Assembly: GCA_963735465.1 (NCBI GenBank) | Contig: CAVTLA010000001.1 | Location: 3,658,001-3,722,000 of the forward strand | DNA from: DASZHJ01 sp963735465 | GTDB taxonomy: Bacteria > Pseudomonadota > Alphaproteobacteria > ATCC43930 > CGMCC-115725 | DNA: 64,000 bases | Direction of reading: 5' to 3' | Notes under the pieces: model-generated | Seen by the model: the letters and a program-made list of their open reading frames with translations, nothing else | The model's database searches: none | Told to the model about the DNA's origin: nothing | In this document: positions 54,961 through 63,162 of the stretch, piece by piece | Numbering within the stretch: position 1 is the stretch's first letter | Layout: each line of letters begins with the position of its first letter | Made by a program: the position numbers and the translations under genes

Positions 54961-56484
54961 ATGCCAATCCCGTCTCTGAACCTCGGCCGCTGCTTCGACG
55001 CCTCAGTCACGCCGGAGAAGATCGCCGTCATCGACATCCGCGACGATGAGCACCCGATCGAGCTCAGCTATCGCGCCTTCGACGCGGAATGCAACGCCGT
55101 GGCGCGCGGCCTCCTGAAAATGGGGCTGAAGCGCGGCGACCGGGTCGGGATTCTGTCGCTGAACCGCTACGAGATGCTGGCGGCTTATTTCGGCACGATG
55201 CGGGCGGGCCTGGTCAGCGTTCCCGTCTCCTTCAAGCTCTCCCGCGACACCGTCGACTACATCGTGCGGGATGCCGCGGTAAAAGCGATCTTCCACGACC
55301 GCGAGCGCGCGGCACTCTGCCCGTCGGGCCTGCCGGGTATCGATTTCGACAGCCCCGACGGCTATGCGGCGCTGAAGGACCCCGGTCCCTTCGTGACCGT
55401 CGAGCCCGACGGGCGCGAAGTCGGCATGATGCTCTATACCTCGGGCTCGACCGGGCGGCCGAAGGGCGTGCTGCTCTCCCATGAATCCCAGCGCTGGTCT
55501 ATCGAGAGCCTGCTGAAGCTGATGGGTGACATCTCCCATCACCGCTATCTCGTGGCGGCGCCGATGTTCCACATGAACGCCACCATCAGCGTGAAGCAGG
55601 CGCTGGCCGGCGGCGCCAGCCTGGTGCTGATGCCGAGCTTCGATGCCCGCAACTATGCCAAGGCGATCGAGCGCTTCCGCGTCACCTGGCTCACCTCGGT
55701 GCCGACCATGCTGGCGCTGGTGGCGCGGGAGCGCGAGTTCGTGGGCGGTCTCGACTTCTCGTCGATCGAGCGCGTCACCATGGGCTCGGCACCGCTGACC
55801 CAGGGCCTGGTGGACAAGGTGCAGGCGATCGTTCCCAAGGCGCTCATCAACAACAGCTATGGCACCACCGAGGCCGGCCCCTGCCCCTTCGGCCCGCATC
55901 CCGACGGCATTCCGCGTCCGCCGGTGGCCGCGGGCTATCCGATTCCGGGATCGGAGGTGGAGCTGCGGGAAGGGCCGTCGCCGGACGAAGGCGTGCTCTA
56001 TATGCGCAGCCCCATGCGCATGGAGGGGTACAACAATCTGCCGGAGAAGACCGCGGAAGTGATGCGCGGCGGCTGGTACCGCTCCGGCGACGTGATGCGA
56101 CGGGGCGAGCACGGCTTCTACTATTTCGTCGGCCGCGCCGACGACATGTTCGTGGTCGGCGGCGAGAACGTCTGGCCCGGCGAGGTGGAGCGTCTCGTCG
56201 ATCGCATGCCCGGCGTGCATCAGACCGTCGTCGTCCCCGTGCCCGACGAGATCAAGGGCACGCTGCCTTTCGCCTTCGTGGTGAAGCAGCCCGACGCCCG
56301 CGTCGACGAGGCCGCGATCAAGGCTTTTGCCATCGCCAACGGCCCGGCCTATGCCCATCCGCGCTTCGTCGAGTTCATCGAGGCCATTCCCCTCGCGGCC
56401 ACCAACAAGCCCGACCGCCGGCGCCTGACCGAGGAGGCCGAGCGGCTCGCCCGCCAGCGGCGGCCGACCTCCGGCGCGGCCTGA
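54961..56484 (+). CDS. AMP-forming acyl-CoA synthetase
   Basis: 507 residues of the ANL superfamily. The P-loop is MLYTSGSTGRPKGVLLSH, A5 is NNSYGTTEAG, A7 is WYRSGDVMRRGEHGFYYFVG and A8 is RADDMFVVGGENVWPGEVE. The catalytic Lys lies in AATNKPDRRRLT near the C-terminus. It activates a carboxylate with ATP and CoA. It starts 8 bp after the FAD oxidoreductase gene. The narrow substrate pocket cannot be judged here. Confidence 0.94.
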   Translation: MPIPSLNLGRCFDASVTPEKIAVIDIRDDEHPIELSYRAFDAECNAVARGLLKMGLKRGDRVGILSLNRYEMLAAYFGTMRAGLVSVPVSFKLSRDTVDYIVRDAAVKAIFHDRERAALCPSGLPGIDFDSPDGYAALKDPGPFVTVEPDGREVGMMLYTSGSTGRPKGVLLSHESQRWSIESLLKLMGDISHHRYLVAAPMFHMNATISVKQALAGGASLVLMPSFDARNYAKAIERFRVTWLTSVPTMLALVAREREFVGGLDFSSIERVTMGSAPLTQGLVDKVQAIVPKALINNSYGTTEAGPCPFGPHPDGIPRPPVAAGYPIPGSEVELREGPSPDEGVLYMRSPMRMEGYNNLPEKTAEVMRGGWYRSGDVMRRGEHGFYYFVGRADDMFVVGGENVWPGEVERLVDRMPGVHQTVVVPVPDEIKGTLPFAFVVKQPDARVDEAAIKAFAIANGPAYAHPRFVEFIEAIPLAATNKPDRRRLTEEAERLARQRRPTSGAA

Positions 56485-56501
56485 GCCAGGAGAGATCGAC
56501 G

Positions 56502-57518
56502 ATGCGCGCGATGGTGCTCTACGAGCATGGCGGCTTGGATCGCCTGACCTACGAGGCGAATTATCGCGATCCCGTCCCAGGTCCCGGCGAGGTGATCCTG
56601 CGCATGGGCGCCTGCGCCCTCAACTATCACGACGTCTTCACCCGCAAGGGCATGCCCGGCATCAAGGTGCCGCTGCCGCTCATCGTCGGCAACGATGCCG
56701 CCGGCGAGGTGGTGACGCTGGGACCTGATGTCACCGGCTTCGCCGTCGGTGACCGCGTGCTGGTGGACCCCATTGAGCGGATGAAAGGCGGCCTTCTCGG
56801 CGAGACCCTGGACGGCGGCCTCAGCGAGCTCATCCGCGTTCCCGCCTACATGCTGATCAAGCTCGACCCCGCCGTCAGCTATGCGGAGGCGGCGGCGCTG
56901 CCGGTGGCCTACGGCACCGCCCACAAGATGATGGTGCTGCGCGGCAACATCAAAGCCGGCGAGAAGGTGCTGGTGCTCGGCGCCTCCGGCGGCGTCGGCA
57001 CCTGCTGCGTGCAGCTGGCGAAGCAGGCGGGCGCCACCGTCATCGCCTGCGCCTCGAGCGATGGGAAGCTGGCGCGGCTCAAGGAACTGGGCGCCGACGT
57101 CGGCATCAACTACGCCACCACGGACTGGGTGGCGGAGTGCCGGCGGCTCTTCGGTCGCGCCCATGTCTATGACAAGGAATCCGGCGGCGTCGACGTCGTC
57201 GTCAACTTTACCGGCGGCGACACCTGGACGAAGTCGCTCCGAGTGCTGCGCCGGAACGGACGCCTCCTCACCTGCGGCGCCACCGCGGGATACGATCCCA
57301 CCGAGGACATCCGCTTCATCTGGACCTTCGAGCTCAACATCATCGGCTCCAACGGCTGGCGTCGGGAGGACATCCTGGCGCTCCTCGATCTGGTCAAGGC
57401 GCGAAAGCTGACGCCGGCGCTGCATCCCCGGCGCTTCGCCATCGCCGAGGCCCGCGACGCCATGGCGCTGCTGGACGACCGCGGCGTCCTCGGCAAGGTC
57501 ATCGTGGAGCCGAGATGA
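56502..57518 (+). CDS. MDR (zinc-type alcohol dehydrogenase-like) oxidoreductase
   Basis: 338 residues. A GroES-like N-terminal domain (CALNYHDVFTRKGMPGIKVP, IVGNDAAGEVVTLGPDVTGF) is followed by a Rossmann domain with VLVLGASGGVGTCCVQLAK. The catalytic-zinc Cys of classical ADHs is replaced (ALNYHD in place of GxCxxD), so it is more like quinone-oxidoreductase-type members that use NADPH without zinc. It is in operon with the acyl-CoA synthetase (17 bp) and overlaps the thioesterase start by 4 bp. Confidence 0.92.
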   Translation: MRAMVLYEHGGLDRLTYEANYRDPVPGPGEVILRMGACALNYHDVFTRKGMPGIKVPLPLIVGNDAAGEVVTLGPDVTGFAVGDRVLVDPIERMKGGLLGETLDGGLSELIRVPAYMLIKLDPAVSYAEAAALPVAYGTAHKMMVLRGNIKAGEKVLVLGASGGVGTCCVQLAKQAGATVIACASSDGKLARLKELGADVGINYATTDWVAECRRLFGRAHVYDKESGGVDVVVNFTGGDTWTKSLRVLRRNGRLLTCGATAGYDPTEDIRFIWTFELNIIGSNGWRREDILALLDLVKARKLTPALHPRRFAIAEARDAMALLDDRGVLGKVIVEPR

Positions 57519-57934
57519 GCGACATCGAGACAGTGCTGAAAACGCTGCTGGCGAACGGCCGGTTCCAGGAATTCCTGGGCATGGAGCTGCTGGCCCACGA
57601 CAGCGCCGCCGGCACGGTCACCATCAAGCTGCCGTGGAAGCGCGACTTCGAGCGGGGCCCCGGAACGGAGCAGTGGCACGGCGGGCTGATCGCCTCCCTC
57701 ATCGACATCGCCGGCGACTTCGCGCTCATCACTCAGCTCGGCCAGGCGATCCCCACCATCAACCTGCGCATCGACTACCTGCGGCCCGCGATCAAGACCG
57801 ACCTGGTGGCCACAGGCCGCGTCCTCCGCGCCGGCAAGTCGATCGGCACCGTCGACATCGACGTCACCGACAACGGCGGCAAGATCATCGCCGTCGGCCG
57901 CGGCACCTATTCCACCCTGGTGCCGGGGCGATAA
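57515..57934 (+). CDS. PaaI-type hotdog thioesterase
   Basis: 139 residues with the hotdog motif EQWHGGLIASLIDIAGDFAL, where HGG(x)4-5-D and the helix around it form the active site of PaaI-family thioesterases. It hydrolyses an acyl-CoA, often to rescue CoA from dead-end intermediates. ATG 57515 overlaps the MDR stop. It is preceded and followed by pathway genes on the same strand, so it likely trims the CoA products of the neighbouring synthetase. Confidence 0.92.
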   Translation: MSDIETVLKTLLANGRFQEFLGMELLAHDSAAGTVTIKLPWKRDFERGPGTEQWHGGLIASLIDIAGDFALITQLGQAIPTINLRIDYLRPAIKTDLVATGRVLRAGKSIGTVDIDVTDNGGKIIAVGRGTYSTLVPGR

Positions 57935-57954
57935 CAACAAAAGGCGAGGCCATC

Positions 57955-58817
57955 ATGACCGCTGCAATCTCCGACATCGATCACATCGTCATCGCCGTGG
58001 GCGACCTCGATCGCGCCGCGGCGACCTATCGGCAGCTCGGGTTCACCCTGTCGCCGCGCGCCCTCCACAGCGCCAGCATGGGAACCGCCAATCACACCAT
58101 CATGCTGCAGCACGACTACTTCGAGCTGCTGACGGTGCTGACGGCGACCGAGCGTAATCTGCGCTGGCGCGAGGCCCTGGCGCTGGGCGAGGGGGTGGCG
58201 GGGCTGGCGCTGGTGCCGACGGGCGCGCCGGCGGCGCGGGACGCCTGGCGCGGCCAGGGCTTCAGCCCCAGCGAGCTCGTCAGCTTCTCGCGGCCGGTGG
58301 ATCGGCCCGACGGCAGCCGGATGGAGGCGCGGTTCGAGATCGTCTCGCTGCCGAAGGGATCGGTGCCGGGCGCCTCGGTCTTCGCCTGCGCCCAGCTCAC
58401 CCGGGACGCGGTCTGGCTGCCGGAGCTCATGCGCCACGCCAACACCGCCACGGCGATCCGCCGCCTGGTGGTGGCATTGCCGAATGTCTCCGAGGGCGCG
58501 ATCGCCTGGTCGAAGGCGCTCTGCCGGGCGCGCAGTCCGCGGTCATCAACGGCGGCATCCGGCTCAGCCTCGGCAGCCACGCCGTGGATCTCCTGCAGGC
58601 GGGGGCGGCGGCGCGGCGCTATGGCCTCGCCTCCGTGCCGAAGCGGCCCAAGGCGATCGCCATCGAATTCGCCGTCGCCGACGTCGGGAAATGCCGGGCG
58701 GCGCTGATCGAGGGCGGCGTGCCCGCCTGGACCAACGGCGAGCGCACCGCCGTCGCATCCGCTCACGCCAACGGTGTCGTCGTCATGATGGCGCCGGAGG
58801 GCTCGCCGCTGATGTGA
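57955..58817 (+). CDS. VOC (glyoxalase-like) family protein, frameshifted
   Basis: The first VOC module reads IDHIVIAVGDLDRAAATYRQ with HTIMLQHDYFELL. A second half-module ends AIAIEFAVADVGKCRAALIE and VVVMMAPEGSP. Between them the frame is lost around 58515-58540. Here the shift is of the opposite sense to most others in the window: one base seems to be missing, and the other frame supplies GAQSAVINGGIRLSLGSHAV. The joined length is about 287 residues. It is the last gene of the plus-strand run. Possible roles are a dioxygenase-like or isomerase-like step, or binding; the family does not decide. Confidence 0.8.
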
Positions 58818-58819
58818 GC

Positions 58820-59137
58820 TCAGCCGCCACAGGGCGCGCCGTGGGCGACCTCGTAGTGGCGGACGAAGTCGTCGAAATCAGTGAGTACCGCCACCGCCTC
58901 GGGCTCGACCACGGCGACGTCGGGGTTGGCGCCGGCGAATTGCTTGACCGCGTCCAGGGACTCCCAGAGCGTCACCGCCAGGAACTCCACGCCGCCTTTC
59001 TCCGATCGCCGCAGCAGGTAGGCGCCGCGGTGGCCGGGGATATCCTTCAAGGTGGGAAAGACAGTCGTGGTGACGTGGTGGTGATAGGCGTCGGCGTTTG
59101 CCGCCGTGGCCTGTCCGCGCCAGATGCGAGCGATCAT
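58820..59137 (-). CDS. Antibiotic biosynthesis monooxygenase (ABM)-like protein
   Basis: 105 residues beginning MIARIWRGQATAANADAYHH, with the dimeric alpha/beta-barrel pattern and FLAVTLWESLDAVKQFAG, typical of ABM-domain proteins. Its ATG overlaps the DinB-family stop by 4 bp. It converges on the VOC gene with a 2-bp gap. Likely a small cofactor-free oxygenase or a structural relative; substrate unknown. Confidence 0.85.
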   Translation of the reverse strand: MIARIWRGQATAANADAYHHHVTTTVFPTLKDIPGHRGAYLLRRSEKGGVEFLAVTLWESLDAVKQFAGANPDVAVVEPEAVAVLTDFDDFVRHYEVAHGAPCGG

Positions 59138-59701
59138 GTGGGCCTCCGTTCCGGCGCGGTGAAATCGCCGCCGCCGCCCTTGAGGATACCGGCGCCGGTC
59201 TGGCGCTGGAAGATGAAGAGGTCGAGGGACGGCGCCTCGCCCTTGGCGCGGGTCAGCAGGGCATGCGCCTGGCCCCGATGATGGGTCTGGTGATTGAAGA
59301 AGTGGAGGAGCAGCGGCGCCAGCTCCTGCTCGATGTCGGCGGGGCTGCGCACCGTGCGGTAGCGCGCCACGCCGGCGAGATCGGCGTCGCCGAGAGAGCC
59401 GATGTAGGCGGAGATGCGGGCGTCCTCGGCGCGCCGGGCTCTGCCGAGCGACTTCAGATCGTCGCAGAGAATGGCGTTGAGGTCGCTCGGCTTCTCGCCC
59501 GCGCCGGTGAAGACATGCATCCAGATGCGGTCGCCCACCAGGATGTGGTTGAGGGTGCCGTGCAGCGAGCCGAAGAAGGCGCCGCCGTCGGCGCGGTAGT
59601 CCGCGTCCGGCAGCAGTGGCGGCGGCGGCGTAGAGCCGCTCATTGGCCCAGGCATTGTAGGCGGCGAGCATGACCAGCAGCGGCTTGAGGTCCGAGGCCA
59701 T
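59134..59701 (-). CDS. DinB family protein, frameshifted
   Basis: Four-helix DinB/YfiT-like metal-binding fold. The N-terminal helix LLVMLAAYNAWANERLYAAA is in one frame and FFGSLHGTLNHILVGDRIWM with FFNHQTHHRGQAHALLTR in another. Skipping one base near 59614 gives AAAATLPDADYRADGGAF and a product of about 188 residues. The metal-binding His (in LNHI and HQTHHRGQ) are present. Such proteins often act as thiol-dependent transferases or isomerases. It is divergent from the TrmB-type regulator and coupled to the ABM gene. Confidence 0.84.
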
Positions 59702-59746
59702 CCGTCCTCCATGCTACTTTTGTTAACACGGAATCTTCGGGTTATA

Positions 59747-59766
59747 GTAACTACCGAGGTAGTCAC
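59747..59766. promoter_or_regulatory. 20-bp palindrome in the DinB/TrmB divergent promoter
   Basis: GTAACTACC-GA-GGTAGTCAC: 9-bp inverted arms with one mismatch, centred 27 bp before the TrmB-type ATG. A smaller perfect palindrome TGTTAACA lies at 59721-59728. The position between divergent genes makes it a good candidate operator of the adjacent TrmB-type regulator, controlling itself and the DinB-ABM pair. Confidence 0.5.
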
Positions 59767-59782
59767 GGAGTCAAGAGGGGCC

Positions 59783-60646
59783 ATGGCGGGACGGCGCGGC
59801 GGCGAGGATCGGCTGGTGGCGGGGCTGCAGTCCCTGGGCTTCACCGCCTATGAGGCGAAGGCCTATCGCGCGCTCCTCGCCCTGGCGGCGCCGGCGAAGG
59901 GGTACGAGATCGCCCGCGCCGCCGCGCTCCCGACCTCGAAGATCTACGAGACCCTGCGCAAGCTGGCGGCGAAGGGCGCCGTCATGGTCAACACGTCCAC
60001 GCCCGTGACCTACGCCGCGGTCCCGCACCGGGATCTGACGGCGCGGCTCCGCGAGCGCAGCGAGGCGACGCTGGCGGAGATCGAGAGCGAGCTGGCGGCG
60101 GTGCCGCGGAGCGGCGAGCCCGGCCTCACCTGGACGGTGACCGGCGCCGAGAACGTCCTCGACCTCCTGCACCGCGTCGCCGCCCGCGCCCAGCATTCGC
60201 TCTTCGCGGCGCTCTGGGACAGCGAGATCGCGCGTCTGGCACCGGCCCTGGAGGCGGCGCACACGCGCGGCGTCGAGCTGCAGGTGGCGATCTACGGATC
60301 GACCAAGCTCAAGGTGCCCTTCAGCTACGACCTCGCCCTCTGCGGCGCCAGCGCCGAGGAGCGTCTCGCCGGCCGCCGCCTCGCCGTCCTCATCCGCGAC
60401 GGCGTCGAGGCGGTGGCGGCGGAGACCCATCCCGCGGGATCCGAGGCGATCTGGAGCGAGAACCGCGTCTTCGCGCTCCTCGCCACCGAATACGCCAAGT
60501 CCGACATCATGGGCCGCTGCCTCATCGACGCCCTCGGCGAGACGGCCTATCAGCGCCTGCGCCGCGAGCGCCCGGAGCTCCGCACCATGCTGCGGCCGGA
60601 GCCGCTGCCCAGCGCCGGAAATCCGCCGCGACGGCGAAGTCGGTAA
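59783..60646 (+). CDS. TrmB family transcriptional regulator
   Basis: 287 residues. The N-terminal winged helix matches TrmB (LQSLGFTAYEAKAYRALLAL, LPTSKIYETLRKLAAKGAV). Beyond residue 120 lies a phospholipase-D-like effector domain (WTVTGAENVLDLLHRVAARA, LFAALWDSEIARL). TrmB proteins are sugar-responsive regulators in archaea, while bacterial members are scattered and their ligands mostly unknown. ATG 59783 follows AGAGGGGCC. It is divergent from dinB-ABM across an 81-bp promoter containing a palindrome. Confidence 0.88.
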   Translation: MAGRRGGEDRLVAGLQSLGFTAYEAKAYRALLALAAPAKGYEIARAAALPTSKIYETLRKLAAKGAVMVNTSTPVTYAAVPHRDLTARLRERSEATLAEIESELAAVPRSGEPGLTWTVTGAENVLDLLHRVAARAQHSLFAALWDSEIARLAPALEAAHTRGVELQVAIYGSTKLKVPFSYDLALCGASAEERLAGRRLAVLIRDGVEAVAAETHPAGSEAIWSENRVFALLATEYAKSDIMGRCLIDALGETAYQRLRRERPELRTMLRPEPLPSAGNPPRRRSR

Positions 60647-60749
60647 CGCCGTACTGGCGCCATCCTCCTGGTCCTGCGGCAGGCCCGCCTCCCGCCCGGA
60701 GGCAGACGGATCGGCCCCGCCGTCAGGAGCAGGCAGCCGACCCCGCGCC

Positions 60750-61124
60750 TCAAGGCTTGTCGGCTGGCGCGAGAAACCGCCTGGTGAGTATCTTGACGAG
60801 ATTGGCGGCTTTCGACGCATCGAGATCGGGGTCGCGTAATCCCAGCGTTATCGACGCATCCATGATGCCAATCAACACGGCGGCGGCCGTATCGGGATCG
60901 ATGCTCTTGTCGATTTCACCACGCGTCTGGCCCAGGCGAAGGACATCCGCCATCGCCGCGCGCCCCCTGCGGCTGTGGGCCTGCAGCACTTTGGCCATGA
61001 CGGGACTCCGCGTCGCCTCCGCCAGCATCTCGAACAGCAGGGCCACCCCGGCTGGACTCCCATGCAGCATCAGGCGGTCCATTTCGGTGAGCAGAGATCT
61101 CCGCGCTGCAAGACGTGAGTTCAC
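60750..61124 (-). pseudogene. TetR family regulator C-terminal domain remnant
   Basis: About 124 residues (GVALLFEMLAEATRSPVMAK, DTAAAVLIGIMDASITLGLR) match the ligand-binding helices of TetR regulators. The N-terminal helix-turn-helix (roughly 60-80 residues) is missing. The frame can only start at GTG 61124, just 2 bp downstream of the SDR stop, so it looks as if a TetR gene was cut and joined to the SDR gene. Alternatively a DNA-binding-less TetR-like protein is made from the SDR transcript. Stop at 60750. Confidence 0.65.
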
Positions 61125-61125
61125 G

Positions 61126-61943
61126 TCAGCCCTCCCGGCTCTCCCGCGCCGGTCCCACCAGGGTGGCGCCGCCATCCACCACAAGGGTGTGGCCGCTGAT
61201 ATAGCGCGCGTGATCCGAAAGGAGGAAGCGGATGGCGTTGCCGATGTCCCAGCCGTTGCCCTCGATCCCCAGCACCGAGGCCAGCCGGCGGCGCTCGCGG
61301 TATTCCTCGCTCATGCCCTTGCCGTAGACCATGGGCGTGTAGACCGGGCCCGGCGCCACGCAGTTGACGCGGATGCCGTCCTTGCCGTGGTCCACCGCCA
61401 TCGCCCGCGTCAGCGCGATGACCGCGCCCTTGGAGACCGAATAGGGCGTGAGGCCGCGCGGCCGCAGCGCCGAGATCGAGGAGACGTTGACGATGGCGCC
61501 GCCTTTGGCGGTGCGGATCATCGCCGGGATCGCGTGGCGCGCCGACAGGTACATCGCCTCGACGTTGACCTGCATGACCCGGCGCCAGGTCTCGGGCTCG
61601 GCGTCGAGGATGGTGCCGTTGCCGCTGATGCCGACGTTGTTGTCGAGGAAGTCGAGGCGGCCGAAGCGCGTGACCGCTTCATTCACCATGGCGGCGCACT
61701 GCGCCTCGTCGGTGACGTCGGCGGCGAAGGCGGCGGATGTCCCGCCCTCCGCCGAGATCATCGCCACCGTCCGCTCGGCGAGATCCGCTCGCGATCCACC
61801 ACCAGCACCTTCGTCCCCGCCCGCGCCAGCAGGATCGCCGCCGCGCGCCCGTTGCCGATGCCGTCCCCCGCCGTCCCGCCGCCGGTGACGATCGCCACCT
61901 TGCCGGCGAGGCCGGTGTCGTCGGCTTTCATGGCCTGGCTCAT
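61126..61943 (-). CDS. SDR family oxidoreductase, frameshifted
   Basis: The Rossmann start GKVAIVTGGGTAGDGIGNGR and VLVVDRE lie in the first frame. After about 61790 the other frame continues DLAERTVAMISAEGG and carries the rest, including NNVGISG, the Ser in IVNVSSISALR and catalytic Tyr-x-x-x-Lys in YSVSKGAVIALTR. Here one base appears to be missing (a shift of the same sense as in the VOC gene). The joined length is about 272 residues. Start ATG 61941-61943. NAD(P)-dependent; substrate unknown. Confidence 0.84.
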
Positions 61944-61984
61944 GCTCTCACCTCGGAAAAGGAATTCTCGGACCCCTAAGCATC

Positions 61985-62004
61985 GTCAAGCCCGGCCATG
62001 ACGA
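61985..62004. repeat. Half-copy of the GCCCGGCC-type repeat
   Basis: GTCAAGCCCGGCCATGACGA is identical to the right inner arm of the element at 27361-27455 except for its flanks, but no left arm is present. It lies in the 101-bp gap between the SDR start and the lactonase stop. Confidence 0.45.
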
Positions 62005-62044
62005 CAATTGAGAGTTCGGCTCCATCCCTCCGCTCATCTCCGCT

Positions 62045-62893
62045 CTACGGCAGCCCCGTGCCCGCGACGGCGACGCGGGCGAATTCGATGCGGCCGTCGC
62101 GCTTCTCCGCCATCTGCGGGCCGCTGCCGGAGCTGGTGCAGAGGAAGAGCGTGCGCCGGTCCTCGCCGCCGAGCATGCAGGCGTAGCAGCCCTGGCTGCC
62201 GGTGGAGATCGTCTCGGCGATGCGCCCGCCGTCGAAGACGCGGATCGCCCGCTTGCCGCCGGCGTCGGCGACCCAGATCGCGCCCTCCACATCGAGGCAG
62301 ATGCCGTCCGGGAGGCAATCCTCGAATTGCGCGAAGACGCGGCGGTTGCTGAGGGTGCCGTCGCGCGCGATGTCGAAGGCGGTGAGGCGCTTGGCCCGCG
62401 TCTCGCCCACGATCAGCCGCTTGCCGTCGGGCGTGATCACCGTGCCGTTGGGGAAGAAGAGATCGTCGGCGGCGCGGGAGACGCGGCCGTCGGGATCGAC
62501 GCGGGCGAGGCAGGTGAGCCGCTCCGCCGCGCCCTTGTGGCGGTCGTAGCCGAAGTTGCCGACATAGGCGCGGCCCAGGGCGTCCACCACCATGTCGTTG
62601 CAGGGGCCGGTGGCGAGATCGGAGAGATCGGCGTAGGTGCGGAGCTTGCCGCCCTCGAGGCGCATCACCCGATGATCCAGCATGGAGACCACCAGCAGCG
62701 TGCCGTCGGGCAGCCAGCCGAGGCCGGACGGCCGCTGCGGCACCTCGACGACGGTCTTGGCCTTGCCCGCGAGATCCACGGTCATCACGCGGAACGTGTA
62801 GAAGTCCGAGAACCAGAGCACGCCGTCGCGCCACCGCGGCGCCTCGGGAAAGGTGAGGCCATCCAACAGGATTTCCGGCGCGGCGCCCGTCAT
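62045..62893 (-). CDS. SMP-30/gluconolactonase/LRE family lactonase
   Basis: 282 residues, six-bladed propeller family. LTFPEAPRWRDGVLWFSDFY supplies the metal-binding Glu, CNDMVVDALGRAYVGNFGYD the central Asn, and IWVADAGGKRAIRVF the late Asp position. These Ca/Zn-dependent enzymes hydrolyse sugar lactones or related esters. ATG 62891-62893. It stands upstream of the SDR gene on the minus strand with a 101-bp gap, so they may share a transcript: oxidation by the SDR and lactone opening would fit. Confidence 0.92.
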   Translation of the reverse strand: MTGAAPEILLDGLTFPEAPRWRDGVLWFSDFYTFRVMTVDLAGKAKTVVEVPQRPSGLGWLPDGTLLVVSMLDHRVMRLEGGKLRTYADLSDLATGPCNDMVVDALGRAYVGNFGYDRHKGAAERLTCLARVDPDGRVSRAADDLFFPNGTVITPDGKRLIVGETRAKRLTAFDIARDGTLSNRRVFAQFEDCLPDGICLDVEGAIWVADAGGKRAIRVFDGGRIAETISTGSQGCYACMLGGEDRRTLFLCTSSGSGPQMAEKRDGRIEFARVAVAGTGLP

Positions 62894-62977
62894 GTGCAGT
62901 CCCTCCCGATTTGTTGGGAAGAGGCTACAAGCTGGGGTTAAGGGGGTGCAAGCGGTCTCCGAACTGCAGATCGATCG

Positions 62978-63089
62978 TGCGTCCTTCGACGCGCTTCGCT
63001 TGCTCAGGATGAGGAGGTTTTCTTGGTGGAATCCCCCATCTTCCTCATCCTGAGCAAGCGGCCCAATGGGCCGCGCGTCGAAGGACGCA
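62978..63089. repeat. ~110-bp palindromic intergenic repeat, copy 3
   Basis: Perfect 17-bp outer inverted repeat TGCGTCCTTCGACGCGC (62978-62994) / its complement (63073-63089), with inner TGCTCAGGATGAGGA and TTCCTCATCCTGAGCA also complementary. It is the best preserved of the three copies and could form a near-continuous hairpin. It separates the divergent starts of the lactonase and the quinone oxidoreductase, so unlike the other two it is not between convergent ends. Confidence 0.8.
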
Positions 63090-63162
63090 CCCCTGCCTCT
63101 CCCGCATTGTGAACCCTCCCCATCGCCGCTAGCATCCCGCCGGCAACCAAAGGGAGCGGACC

